64,000 nucleotides of DNA. Origin: CAZPBN01 sp964584935 (GTDB taxonomy: Bacteria; Acidobacteriota; Aminicenantia; Aminicenantales; Aminicenantaceae). The stretch is from positions 1 to 64,000 of the forward strand of contig CAZPBN010000002.1 in the NCBI GenBank assembly GCA_964584935.1. Reading direction: 5' to 3'. The translations under genes were made by a program, and so were the position numbers. Below are positions 1 to 8,624 of the stretch, one piece after another. Position 1 is the first letter of the stretch. The number at the start of each line of letters is the position of its first letter. A model generated the notes under the pieces. The model saw only the letters and a program-made list of their open reading frames with translations, had not been told where the DNA came from and ran no database searches.

Positions 1-44
1 CCTGATCCATTTCATTATTATTATCCTATAAAGAAAAAAATGGG

Positions 45-94
45 GGAACTTCAAAATTCTTATTCTTGAATTTTTGGTGCATTACGTGTATATT
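45..94 (+). promoter_or_regulatory. ppdK promoter with upstream GGAACTTC motif
   Basis: The core GGAACTTC is at 45-52, preceded by an A-rich run and extra Gs. A sigma-70-like promoter follows: TTGAAT at 66-71, a 17-bp spacer, and TATATT at 89-94. Transcription would begin near 101, about 30 nt before the ppdK start. This is one of six promoters in the window with the same motif in the same place. The hexamers are read directly; promoter activity is inferred. Confidence 0.6.
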
Positions 95-131
95 TAATTG
101 TTTATCAAAAACTAGATTGAAGGAGTTAGTT

Positions 132-2846
132 ATGGACAAGAAATACGTTTACTTTTTTGAGAAAGGTAATGCAGATGGCAACAAAAATATGAAAGATCTG
201 CTTGGAGGGAAAGGAGCGAACCTTTCGGAAATGGCTGGAATAGGACTTCCTGTTCCTCCGGGATTTACGGTTTCCACTGAAGTATGCAATTTATTCACCA
301 AATCGTACAACAAGATTCCCATGGAGGTGGAAGAGGAGATACTTTTTAATTTGAAAAAACTGGATGAGGTGACAGACCAAGAATTTGGAAATGAAAAAAA
401 TCCTCTGCTGGTTTCCGTCCGTTCCGGAGCAAAATTTTCAATGCCTGGAATGATGGATACGGTATTGAATATTGGATTGAATGATAAAACTGTTGAAGGC
501 TTAGCTAAGAAAGCCAATAACAGACGTTTCGCTCTGGATTGTTACCGGAGACTGATCCAGATGTTTGGAGATGTGGTTTTAGGGTTATCAAAGAAAGATT
601 TTGACAAGGTTATGAAAGCTGAAAAAGAAAAGAAGGGGATCACTCATGACTTTGAACTTTCCGAAAAGAGCCTGGAAAAAATCATTCAGGAATACAAAAA
701 GGTGATAGAGAAGGAAACAGAAAAAGGATTTCCCCAGGACGTTAAGGAACAGCTTTTTATGGCAATTTCGGCTGTTTTTAAGTCGTGGAATAATCCCCGG
801 GCTGTTTCTTACAGGCGTTTATACCGTATCCCCGAAGAGCTGGGGACTGCGGTGAATGTCCAGCAGATGGTTTTTGGAAATATAGGGAAAAAATCTGCCA
901 CCGGAGTAGGCTTTACTCGGAATCCGGCAACCGGAGAAAAAGAACTTTACGGAGAATATTTATTGAATGCTCAAGGAGAAGACGTTGTTGCCGGTATAAG
1001 AACTCCCCATTCTTTGAAAGATTTAAATAAAGATATGCCCAAAGTCTATGAGGAATTAGAGAAAATTACAGATCAGCTTGAACAGCACTATCAGGATGTC
1101 CAGGATTTTGAATTCACAGTTCAAGAGGGAAAACTCAACATGTTGCAGACGAGAAATGGAAAAAGGACTGGCCCGGCAGCAGTGAAAATCGCGGTGGATT
1201 TCATGGAGGAAGGATTGATAGATAAAAAGAAAGCTGTTTCAATGGTGGAAGCGGAATCATTGGATCAGCTATTACATCCTGTTTTCAATCTGGAAGAAAA
1301 AGAAAAACAGGAGATACTAGCAAAAGGATTGGCAGCTTCACCCGGAGCGGCTACAGGCAAAGTAGTTTTTACCGCCGAAGATGCCGTCAAATGGAATCAA
1401 AAAGGGGAAAAAGTCATACTGGTAAGAAGTGAAACTTCTCCGGATGATGTTCATGGCATGAGTGCTGCCCAGGGAATTCTCACAGTGACAGGAGGAATGA
1501 CTTCACACGCAGCAGTGGTGGGAAGACAAATGGGAAGACCAGCTATTGTGGGATGCGGAGCACTCAATCTGAATGAGGAACAGAAATTTTTTAAGGTTAA
1601 GGATAGCAAGATAAAAGAAGGGGAATGGATTTCCATAGAAGGAGCCACAGGAGAAGTTATAAAAAGTCAGCTCAAAACATATCCATCGGAAATTCTCCAG
1701 GTGATAAGAGGAGAAAAGGATTCGAGTGAATCTGAAATTTATCAAGATTTCACCAAGCTTCTTTCCTGGGCAGATGAAATCAGGCGGTTGAACGTTCGGG
1801 CGAATTCGGATACTCCCGAAGATGCCCGGATAGCGTTTGCATTTGGAGCGCAGGGAATTGGTCTGGCACGGACAGAACATATGTTTTTTGATAAAGAACG
1901 CCTCCCTTTTATCAAAGAAATGATTTTGTCTTCAAGCGAAGAAGAAAGACGCAAATGGCTGAATAAACTGGTTCCTTTTCAAAAGGAAGATTTTTACGAA
2001 CTGTTTAAAGAAATGCGGGGAAATCCGGTGACCATCCGAACTCTTGATCCGCCTCTCCATGAGTTTTTACCCAGAAAAGAGGAGCTCATGGTAAAGCTGG
2101 CTGAACTGAAAGCTGGAAAAAGCCAGGATAAGAAAAAGATTGAGGAATTGGAAAAGCTTTTAGAGAGAGTCAAAGCTCTTTCTGAATTCAATCCTATGCT
2201 TGGTCACAGGGGATGCCGTTTGGGAATCACATATCCAGAAATTATCGAAATGCAGACCACAGCAATTATGGAAGCGGCATGTGAACTAGCCAAAGAGGGA
2301 AAGAAGGTATTTCCTGAGATTATGGTTCCGCTGGTGGGAGCCGTTCAAGAACTAGCTAATCAAAAGGAGATCATAATCAGAACAGCTGAAAGTATAATAA
2401 AAAAGTACAATGTTAAAGTCGAATATACAGTGGGAACCATGATTGAAATTCCAAGAGCAGCCATAACGGCAGATGAAGTTGCCAAAGAGGCAGAATTCTT
2501 TTCATTTGGAACCAATGACCTTACTCAAACCACCTATGGAATTTCAAGGGATGACGGAGCTGATCTCATTAATTATTATATTGAAAATAAGATTTGGCCC
2601 GATAATCCTTTTCAGACAGTGGATATCAGCGGAGTTGGTGAGCTTATGAAATGGACTGTGGAAAAGGGGAGGAAAACACGTCCTGATTTAAAAGTTGGTA
2701 TTTGTGGAGTGCACGGAGGAGATCCTCGCTCTATAAAATTCTGCAACAAGATTGGTTTGAACTATGTCAGTTGCTCAGCTTATCAGATCCCAATCGCACG
2801 ACTGGCTGCTGCCCAATCCGTGCTGGAAGAGCAGGAGAGCGAGTGA
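132..2846 (+). CDS. ppdK: pyruvate, phosphate dikinase
   Basis: This enzyme interconverts pyruvate, ATP and phosphate with PEP, AMP and pyrophosphate in the cytosol. The 904-residue length is normal for bacterial PPDK. The N-terminal ATP-grasp domain begins with the LLGGKGANLSEMA signature. The swivelling phosphohistidine domain has GGMTSHAAVV with the catalytic His near residue 459. The C-terminal PEP/pyruvate barrel ends in VSCSAYQIPIARLA, with the active-site Cys near 881. The reading frame runs further upstream, but the ATG at 132 has an AGGAG site at 121-125 and starts the usual N-terminus. It is monocistronic here, with its own promoter. In anaerobes PPDK often serves PPi-linked glycolysis or gluconeogenesis; the direction cannot be read from sequence. 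Confidence 0.97.
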   Translation: MDKKYVYFFEKGNADGNKNMKDLLGGKGANLSEMAGIGLPVPPGFTVSTEVCNLFTKSYNKIPMEVEEEILFNLKKLDEVTDQEFGNEKNPLLVSVRSGAKFSMPGMMDTVLNIGLNDKTVEGLAKKANNRRFALDCYRRLIQMFGDVVLGLSKKDFDKVMKAEKEKKGITHDFELSEKSLEKIIQEYKKVIEKETEKGFPQDVKEQLFMAISAVFKSWNNPRAVSYRRLYRIPEELGTAVNVQQMVFGNIGKKSATGVGFTRNPATGEKELYGEYLLNAQGEDVVAGIRTPHSLKDLNKDMPKVYEELEKITDQLEQHYQDVQDFEFTVQEGKLNMLQTRNGKRTGPAAVKIAVDFMEEGLIDKKKAVSMVEAESLDQLLHPVFNLEEKEKQEILAKGLAASPGAATGKVVFTAEDAVKWNQKGEKVILVRSETSPDDVHGMSAAQGILTVTGGMTSHAAVVGRQMGRPAIVGCGALNLNEEQKFFKVKDSKIKEGEWISIEGATGEVIKSQLKTYPSEILQVIRGEKDSSESEIYQDFTKLLSWADEIRRLNVRANSDTPEDARIAFAFGAQGIGLARTEHMFFDKERLPFIKEMILSSSEEERRKWLNKLVPFQKEDFYELFKEMRGNPVTIRTLDPPLHEFLPRKEELMVKLAELKAGKSQDKKKIEELEKLLERVKALSEFNPMLGHRGCRLGITYPEIIEMQTTAIMEAACELAKEGKKVFPEIMVPLVGAVQELANQKEIIIRTAESIIKKYNVKVEYTVGTMIEIPRAAITADEVAKEAEFFSFGTNDLTQTTYGISRDDGADLINYYIENKIWPDNPFQTVDISGVGELMKWTVEKGRKTRPDLKVGICGVHGGDPRSIKFCNKIGLNYVSCSAYQIPIARLAAAQSVLEEQESE

Positions 2847-2924
2847 ATAGCAGTTTTAGTAATGTATAAGAAATTGTAGATCACATATGGTGAGACGGAA
2901 GATGGAAGAAGAATCTAGTTATAA

Positions 2925-3030
2925 ATTGACGTCTGACAAGGTTATTTTATATATATCATTTAAGGTATGTTTCTCATATCTAATGAGATTATATTAGATC
3001 TAAACATCTAACATTTGACGTCTCACGAGA
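2925..3030. repeat. degenerate GACGTC-type heptad repeat remnants
   Basis: The 261-bp gap between ppdK and the convergent deacetylase gene holds GACGTCTGAC near 2929-2938 and GACGTCTCACG near 3018-3028. Read on the minus strand these resemble the CGTNAGA heptads at 45120-45154. A GGGGGCACTTC string lies at 3086-3096, but no promoter follows it. I see no gene or clear terminator in this gap. Confidence 0.4.
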
Positions 3031-3107
3031 TTAAAGTGTCAGTCTTTATGCTTTTGTTATTTATAAGAGAATGAATGAAGAAATTGGGGGCACTTCAATA
3101 TGATTAT

Positions 3108-4064
3108 TTACATGTATTTTTTATGAATTTCTAAGGCAGTTTTAATGGTGTTTAGATGGACTGATGCGGTGTCTTTGACATCATAGGCGTATCCTCCTGC
3201 CAGGAGAATGGCTAAAGGCAAGCCACGTTTTCGGGCTTCTCCGATGACAAGTCTGTCTCTTTCCAGTAGCCCTTTTTCTGTCAGATTCAAACCTCCAAGC
3301 TGGTCTTTTTCATAAGGATCCGCTCCGGCAAGGTAAAGAACAAGATCAGGCTGGAATTGTTCATACAGCCCGGGAAAATGGGAACGCATGGCTGATAAAT
3401 ATTGCTTATCCCCGTCTCCAGACCAGAGTCCGATATCTAGAGAGCTGGAAGGTTTTTCTGCAGGATAAAGGTCCATTTGATGAATGGAAAAAGTAAAGAT
3501 ATCATCTTTATGGGCAAAGATATAAGCATTTCCATTCCCTTGGTGAATATCACAATCAACAATCATAGCCTTTTGAATTCTGTTGGCTTTTTTGATTTTT
3601 TCCAAGGCGACAGCGGTGTCATTCAACATACAGAAACCCTCTCCATGGTCAGGAAAACCATGATGGAATCCGCCTCCTATGTGGACTGACATTCCTTCAT
3701 CTAAGGCAATTTCAACTGTTCGGATGGTTCCCCCTGTAAACATCCAGGCGAATTTTTTGATTTCCTGGGAATAACTCATTTCCAGTGTCATTATTTCAGA
3801 ATGGGAAAGGCTTCCTGTCTGGAGCTTTTTGATGTATTTCGGGGAATGGACTAATAGCAGGTCTTCCTCATTAACCGGTTCTGGCGAAATAAAATTTTCT
3901 TTTTTGATTCCCATTTGAATGAGCTTTTCATAAATGATTCTGTATTTTTCAACAGGAAAGACATGATTTCCCAAATTTGTCATCCAGTAGGTTTCCGAAT
4001 AAATAAATTTTAAGGGTGTCTTTTTCCTTTGAAAGATTTTAAAGATTTTATTGTATATTGACAT
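3108..4064 (-). CDS. histone deacetylase family (class II-like) hydrolase
   Basis: This is a zinc-dependent amidohydrolase of the arginase/deacetylase fold. Bacterial members remove acetyl groups from polyamines, acetoin-related proteins or other amines; the substrate here is unknown. The 318 residues carry GGFHHG with the catalytic His pair at about 134-135, DCDIHQGNG with zinc ligands Asp172 and His174, GADPYEKD with the third ligand Asp249, and GGYAYD with the transition-state Tyr292. All catalytic positions are therefore present. It stands alone on the minus strand, convergent with ppdK. The start is an ATG just before a normal N-terminus; a clear ribosome binding site is not visible. Confidence 0.9.
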   Translation of the reverse strand: MSIYNKIFKIFQRKKTPLKFIYSETYWMTNLGNHVFPVEKYRIIYEKLIQMGIKKENFISPEPVNEEDLLLVHSPKYIKKLQTGSLSHSEIMTLEMSYSQEIKKFAWMFTGGTIRTVEIALDEGMSVHIGGGFHHGFPDHGEGFCMLNDTAVALEKIKKANRIQKAMIVDCDIHQGNGNAYIFAHKDDIFTFSIHQMDLYPAEKPSSSLDIGLWSGDGDKQYLSAMRSHFPGLYEQFQPDLVLYLAGADPYEKDQLGGLNLTEKGLLERDRLVIGEARKRGLPLAILLAGGYAYDVKDTASVHLNTIKTALEIHKKYM

Positions 4065-4110
4065 GGAGCCTGTTCAGTTCTATAACCTAAAAAACCAGGA
4101 TAGTTGTTTT

Positions 4111-5340
4111 CTATTCCTGAGTGAATATATGAGCAAATACCTTAGAATCTCCAATCATGTTATCAATGATGCAGTATTCATTGGGTTGATGGGCTGTATC
4201 ATCCGTTTTTGACCAGCAGGCGGCATAAAAATTTGCTCTTCTGAAGATGGCTGCAACCGTCCTTCCTCCGATTCCAGTGGGTTTCCCGTTCTTTTTATAG
4301 ACTTCTTTTATAGCTTTTTTCAGGGCTATGACCACCGGGGCGTTGGAGGGAGTAGGCGGTGCAGCAGGGGATTCTTGAATTTCTTCTAGAGAAATGTTCA
4401 CCTTAAATTTATCTTCTGACCGGCTCACTATTTTTTTTATCTCTTCTTTCACTTCTTCTATAGAATAATGGGGCAGAATACGACAATCCATATAGAATAC
4501 ATCTTCCCCTGGAATTGTATTTATGTTGGGAACATTTTCTTCTTTTTTGGTGGGTTCGAAGGTGGAAAAAGGAGGGTCAAACAAGGAATCTTTAAAATTG
4601 AAATGATGGTATAGACTGTTTAACTCTGTTATTAAATATGAGGCAGCTTTCAGACTATTCACTCCCTTATCGGGGGTAGAACCATGAGCCTGTTTTCCTG
4701 TGGTTTTAAATTTAATCCACAATAGACTTTTTTCTGCAACTTCAATCAGGGTTCCCTCTTTTTCACCAGTGTCTGGGACAATTATAAAATCTTTTTTTTC
4801 AAAAAAATTTGTGTTATTCAAAACGTATTCAATGCCTTTTTTACTTCCTGTTTCTTCGTCGGCGAACAGGGCAACTCCTAGGTTGTGTTTGGGTTTTATT
4901 CCATCGGTTTTGAGAGCTTTGATAGCATATAAAGAAGCGATCATAGCCTGTTGATTATCTTCAGCACCGCGTCCGAAAATTTTACCTTCTTTTATCCAAG
5001 GTTTGAACGGATCCCCATCCCATAATGATATTTCTCCGGCAGGAACAACGTCCATGTGGGTCATAACCCAGATGGTTTTTTCAGGATTTTCTCCTTGAAA
5101 ATAGGCGATGATATTTGGACGATACCCAGAAGGAACGTTAAGATCAGGGGCTTTAATCAGTTGAATGTTTTTGAATCCCATTTCTTTTAAAAAAGAAAGC
5201 AAAACTTCTGCCTTTTTGGTTTCACCTTCGCCCCCGTTTAAGGGCGAAATGGCAGGTATGGAACCAAGTTTAAGCTGCATATCTATCATCTCATCTCGGT
5301 AATCTTCTATTCTTTGACTGATTTGTTCAAAAGCCTTCAT
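4111..5340 (-). CDS. M20 family metallopeptidase (dipeptidase/ArgE-DapE type)
   Basis: This is a di-zinc peptidase or deacylase of the M20 clan, 409 residues. THMDVVPAG carries the first ligand His95 and Asp97. GRGAEDNQ carries the bridging Asp128, and ADEETG carries the catalytic Glu162 and ligand Glu163. A later insertion forms the usual dimerisation domain, and DDTAHQPNE near the C-terminus supplies the last His ligand. The frame extends 40 codons upstream, but the ATG at 5340 has an AGGAG at a good distance and a promoter upstream. There is no signal peptide, so it is cytosolic. It probably hydrolyses dipeptides or acyl-amino acids, in line with the other peptidases nearby; the exact substrate is not readable. 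Confidence 0.9.
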   Translation of the reverse strand: MKAFEQISQRIEDYRDEMIDMQLKLGSIPAISPLNGGEGETKKAEVLLSFLKEMGFKNIQLIKAPDLNVPSGYRPNIIAYFQGENPEKTIWVMTHMDVVPAGEISLWDGDPFKPWIKEGKIFGRGAEDNQQAMIASLYAIKALKTDGIKPKHNLGVALFADEETGSKKGIEYVLNNTNFFEKKDFIIVPDTGEKEGTLIEVAEKSLLWIKFKTTGKQAHGSTPDKGVNSLKAASYLITELNSLYHHFNFKDSLFDPPFSTFEPTKKEENVPNINTIPGEDVFYMDCRILPHYSIEEVKEEIKKIVSRSEDKFKVNISLEEIQESPAAPPTPSNAPVVIALKKAIKEVYKKNGKPTGIGGRTVAAIFRRANFYAACWSKTDDTAHQPNEYCIIDNMIGDSKVFAHIFTQE

Positions 5341-5362
5341 AAAGATTCTCCTGTACAAAAAA

Positions 5363-5391
5363 ATAATAACACTGCGCCGATCAATAAGCAA
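5363..5391 (-). promoter_or_regulatory. promoter for the M20 peptidase gene
   Basis: On the minus strand TTGCTT (5391-5386) and TATTAT (5368-5363) are separated by 17 bp. The predicted transcript would start just upstream of the AGGAG site of the gene at 5340. It lies back-to-back with the promoter of the glycosyltransferase cluster. Confidence 0.45.
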
Positions 5392-5416
5392 ATAGTAATT
5401 GCTGGAAGAATGAATT

Positions 5417-5439
5417 CCGATACAGGGATCGGGCCCTAC
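5417..5439. repeat. REP-like palindromic fragment
   Basis: CCGATACAGGGATCGGGCCC resembles the reverse complement of the string at 45203-45229 (CCCGATACGGGGATCGAGCC). It sits in the divergent gap between the M20 peptidase and the glycosyltransferase cluster. It contains the partial palindrome GGGATCGGGCCC. Confidence 0.4.
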
Positions 5440-5450
5440 AAAAAATTTGA

Positions 5451-5505
5451 GGAACTTCATTTTACCTCTCTCTCTCTTGACTTTTCCCGGTTTTGAGAAT
5501 ACATT
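5451..5505 (+). promoter_or_regulatory. glycosyltransferase cluster promoter with GGAACTTC motif
   Basis: GGAACTTC at 5451-5458 follows an A-rich run. TTGACT at 5477-5482, a 17-bp spacer and TACATT at 5500-5505 form the promoter. The transcript would begin near 5512, only about 2 nt before the ATG at 5514, so the mRNA would be nearly leaderless. No Shine-Dalgarno sequence is present, which agrees with that. Confidence 0.55.
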
Positions 5506-5513
5506 TACTCAAA

Positions 5514-6644
5514 ATGAGGATCGGTTATGACTTAAGACCATTTTTGAAAGAAGAAACTGGGGTAGGGGTCTATTTTAAAAATTTGCTTTTTCATTTAGCT
5601 GAAATTGATAAAGAGAATGAATATTTTCTTTTTACTTCTTCATTTAAAGATAGATTTATAAGGTCTCAAATACCTCCCTTTGAAAAAAAGCAATTTAAAG
5701 ATTTTATGATTCCTGTCAAAGCCGTTAATTATTTTTGGTACCGATTAAACTGGCCTCCTCTGGATTATTTGTTCAAAACGAAGCTGGATATATCCCATTC
5801 TCCCACCCCTTTGATATTGCCTACCAAAGGAAAAAAAATAGTAACCATATGTGATTTATTCTTTATGGATTTTCCCAAGTTAACAGATAAAGATTCAAGA
5901 AGCCGCTTTGCCCAAAAAATCGATAGTTCCTTGAAAAAAGCTGATGGTATTATCACAATTTCTAACTATACAAAGAAACAAATACTGCAGAGATTTGAGC
6001 TCAATGAGAGCAAAGTCAAGGTTATCTATTTGGGAGTGGAGGAAAAATATGGAGAAAATATATCTCGGAATGATGTCCAGAAAATCAAAAGGAGATATTC
6101 TCTTCCTTCTAATTTTTTACTTTTCACAGGTTCTCTTGAACCAAGGAAGAATGTGTTGAAGTTGGTCGATGCATTGAAACTTATTCATAAGGAACATCAT
6201 CATGTGGGATTGGTTCTGGTTGGAAAGAAAGGAAGGGATTACAAAAAAGTCAAAGATAAGGTAAAACAGGAAGATCTCGATTCTTGGGTAAAGATAATCG
6301 GTTATGCATCGGAAAAAGAATTGAAAAGTTTGTATAAAGCGGCATCTGTGTTTGTATTCCCTTCTTTATGCGAAGGATTTGGACTTCCTGTTCTCGAAGC
6401 TTTAGCCTCTGGTTTGCCTGTAGTTGTATCTGATAATTCAGCATTGCCTGAAGTAGCTGAGGATTGTGCCCTTTACTTCAATTCTCAAAATGCAGAGGAA
6501 ATGGCGGAGAAAATTATAAAGATATGGAAAGATAAAACATTGAGAAAAAAACTCCAGGAATTAGGGAAAAAAAGGGCTGAACAGTTCAGCTGGAAAAGAA
6601 CAGCTGATGAAACTTTAAAATATTACAAATTGGTTTTGGGGTGA
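5514..6644 (+). CDS. glycosyltransferase family 4
   Basis: This 376-residue GT-B enzyme probably transfers a sugar from a nucleotide donor to a lipid-linked saccharide on the cytosolic side of the membrane. It starts with MRIGYDLRPF, has the donor-domain entry motif FTGSLEPRKN, and the E-x7-E region EGFGLPVLE near residues 286-294 followed by ALASGLPVV. A TTG start 21 nt upstream lies inside the promoter, so the ATG is preferred. It is the first gene of a cluster running to 12408, and its stop overlaps the next start by one base. Sugar specificity cannot be assigned. Confidence 0.9.
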   Translation: MRIGYDLRPFLKEETGVGVYFKNLLFHLAEIDKENEYFLFTSSFKDRFIRSQIPPFEKKQFKDFMIPVKAVNYFWYRLNWPPLDYLFKTKLDISHSPTPLILPTKGKKIVTICDLFFMDFPKLTDKDSRSRFAQKIDSSLKKADGIITISNYTKKQILQRFELNESKVKVIYLGVEEKYGENISRNDVQKIKRRYSLPSNFLLFTGSLEPRKNVLKLVDALKLIHKEHHHVGLVLVGKKGRDYKKVKDKVKQEDLDSWVKIIGYASEKELKSLYKAASVFVFPSLCEGFGLPVLEALASGLPVVVSDNSALPEVAEDCALYFNSQNAEEMAEKIIKIWKDKTLRKKLQELGKKRAEQFSWKRTADETLKYYKLVLG

Positions 6645-7795
6645 TGGCTAGAAATATTCTTTTTGTGTCTCATGCCTCTGAATTGAACGGAGCCGAAAAA
6701 GTCCTTCTTCGTATCCTAGAGAGATTAGATAGAAAAAAATTCAAACCTTTCCTTATTACTCCGGAATATGGTCTCCTAGAGGATAAAGCCCGGAAATTGG
6801 GGATAAACACAGAAATTGTTCCTATGAAGTGGTGGATATCTGAAAGTTCTAAACGGTGGAGGCAACCATTTTCATGGATATTCAATATGAAAAGTATTTT
6901 CCGGATTTCAAGAATCATCTCCAAAAAGAATATTTCCCTGGTTTTCAGCAATACATCCATAATGTTTAGTGCAGCGTTGGCATCGAAATTATCTAGAGTT
7001 CCTCATATTTGGATGATTCATGAAAATTTAAGCGGTTATGCCTGTTGTTTTTATTTCCTTTTGGGGAATGATATTCTTGTTAGAATAATCGAATTCCTTT
7101 CTGCCCGGATTATTGTCAATTCCCTTGCCAGCAAAAAAGCTTTCAAGAATAAAGAGAAGACCTGTTTGGTCTATAATGGGATAGAGGTGAATAGAGAACA
7201 AATTTCTTCTGAACATGATATAAGGAATGAATTGAATATAGGAACAAATGATCCACTGATTGGAGTTATAGGGAAAATTTCGGATGAAAAAGGACAAAAA
7301 GAAATCGTTTTGGCTTTACGCAGGCTTTCTCAAGTGTATCCTCAATTGAAGTTGCTTATAATAGGCTCTGTGAGTGATGACCATTATTATGAGGAAATTT
7401 TAAATATAATCAAAAGTTCCGATCTGGGAAATAAAGTCATTTTTACAGGTTATAGACCGGATGTTATGGATATTTTGAAATCAATGGATTTGGTGGTCAT
7501 CGCTTCGGATACGGAGTCTTTTGGTCTGGTTGCCTTAGAAGCCATGTGTGTTCACACTCCTGTTTTGGCTGTTGATTCAGGAGCTCTTCCTGAAATAATT
7601 ACTCATGGAAAGACGGGATTTCTGGTTCGAAAAAAAGATTCGGGTTCTCTAAGAGAAGGGATTGATTCGGTTTTAAAGAGACCGGATAGAGCAGAAAGGG
7701 TAGTAAAGAGAGCATTTGATTTGGTGAGAAGTCGATTCCAATTTGAAAACCAAATCAAAAAAATTGAACAAATTATGGAAGATTCCCTTGGCTGA
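6644..7795 (+). CDS. glycosyltransferase family 4
   Basis: This 383-residue GT-B enzyme begins with ILFVSHASELNGAEKVLLRI, an N-terminal Rossmann motif typical of family 4. The donor-binding domain has VIGKISDEKGQKEI near 210 and DTESFGLVALEAM near 288 in the E-x7-E position. The start codon shares a base with the TGA of the preceding gene, so translation is probably coupled. It is the second transferase of the exopolysaccharide cluster; the sugar is unknown. Confidence 0.88.
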   Translation: MARNILFVSHASELNGAEKVLLRILERLDRKKFKPFLITPEYGLLEDKARKLGINTEIVPMKWWISESSKRWRQPFSWIFNMKSIFRISRIISKKNISLVFSNTSIMFSAALASKLSRVPHIWMIHENLSGYACCFYFLLGNDILVRIIEFLSARIIVNSLASKKAFKNKEKTCLVYNGIEVNREQISSEHDIRNELNIGTNDPLIGVIGKISDEKGQKEIVLALRRLSQVYPQLKLLIIGSVSDDHYYEEILNIIKSSDLGNKVIFTGYRPDVMDILKSMDLVVIASDTESFGLVALEAMCVHTPVLAVDSGALPEIITHGKTGFLVRKKDSGSLREGIDSVLKRPDRAERVVKRAFDLVRSRFQFENQIKKIEQIMEDSLG

Positions 7796-7796
7796 A

Positions 7797-8618
7797 ATGG
7801 ATAAAAAATTAAAGTTATCTATCATCATAGTAAATTACAACGCAAGAAACTATCTCAAGGATTGTATTTCCTCCATTAAAAAAAATGTGAACAGCGATAT
7901 TTTTGAGATTATTCTGGTTGATAATGATTCTTCAGATGGAAGTGTAGAGTATATTCAAGAACAATTTCCGGAAATAGACATCATCTCTCATAAAAAGAAT
8001 TTGGGATATGCCGTAGGAAATAACCGGGGGATAAAAAAAAGCAAGGGAAGATACATCCTTTTTTTAAATCCCGATACCATTGTGTTTGATGAGGCTATAC
8101 ATTTTCTCCTTAAAGAACTGGAAAATAATAGGAATGCAGGAGCTGTGGGGCCTGCTTTATTCAAGGGAAAAAATAAGTATCAGATATCCTTTGGAAAAAA
8201 AGTCAATTTCATATTTGAAGTATTCCAGAAGTGCTTTTTTAATTTGTATTATAAGCTTAAATTAAAACACTTTTCTCTAAAAAAAGAAGTGGGATGGCTG
8301 AGCGGGGCTTGCCTTATGGTGAGAAAAAGCATTCTGGATGACATAGGTTATTTTGATGAACAATTTTTTCTTTATTTTGAAGATATCGACCTTTGTTATA
8401 GAATAAGAGAGGAGGGATGGAAAATTTATTATTTCCCCCGGGCTAAGGTATTTCATGAAGGGGGAGCAAGCACTTCACTTCTTAATTTTTCGTTCCGTTA
8501 TGAATACAGAAAAAGCCAAATTTATTTTTACAAAAAACATAACTCAAAATTATCTTTCATTTTGCTTCAATGTTATTTGTTCCTCTTTTCGTTGCTGCAG
8601 AAACTCTTAAAATTTTAG
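7797..8618 (+). CDS. glycosyltransferase family 2
   Basis: This GT-A fold transferase of 273 residues begins with KLSIIIVNYNARNYL. It has DNDSSDGS for nucleotide binding, NLGYAVGNNRGI, and NPDT as the metal-binding DxD equivalent near residue 90. GWLSGACLMVRKSIL and FFLYFEDIDLCYRIRE are acceptor-side motifs typical of the rhamnosyl/WcaA-like subgroup. A hydrophobic C-terminal segment near 250-270 may anchor it to the membrane. The upstream TTG in frame lies inside the preceding gene, so the ATG just after that stop is chosen. A rhamnosyltransferase is possible but not proven. Confidence 0.9.
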   Translation: MDKKLKLSIIIVNYNARNYLKDCISSIKKNVNSDIFEIILVDNDSSDGSVEYIQEQFPEIDIISHKKNLGYAVGNNRGIKKSKGRYILFLNPDTIVFDEAIHFLLKELENNRNAGAVGPALFKGKNKYQISFGKKVNFIFEVFQKCFFNLYYKLKLKHFSLKKEVGWLSGACLMVRKSILDDIGYFDEQFFLYFEDIDLCYRIREEGWKIYYFPRAKVFHEGGASTSLLNFSFRYEYRKSQIYFYKKHNSKLSFILLQCYLFLFSLLQKLLKF

Positions 8619-8624
8619 GGAAAT

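Noticed and set aside
3086..3096. GGGGGCACTTC as another copy of the upstream motif
   Set aside because: It has CACTTC instead of AACTTC, no promoter follows, and the gene beyond it is on the other strand.
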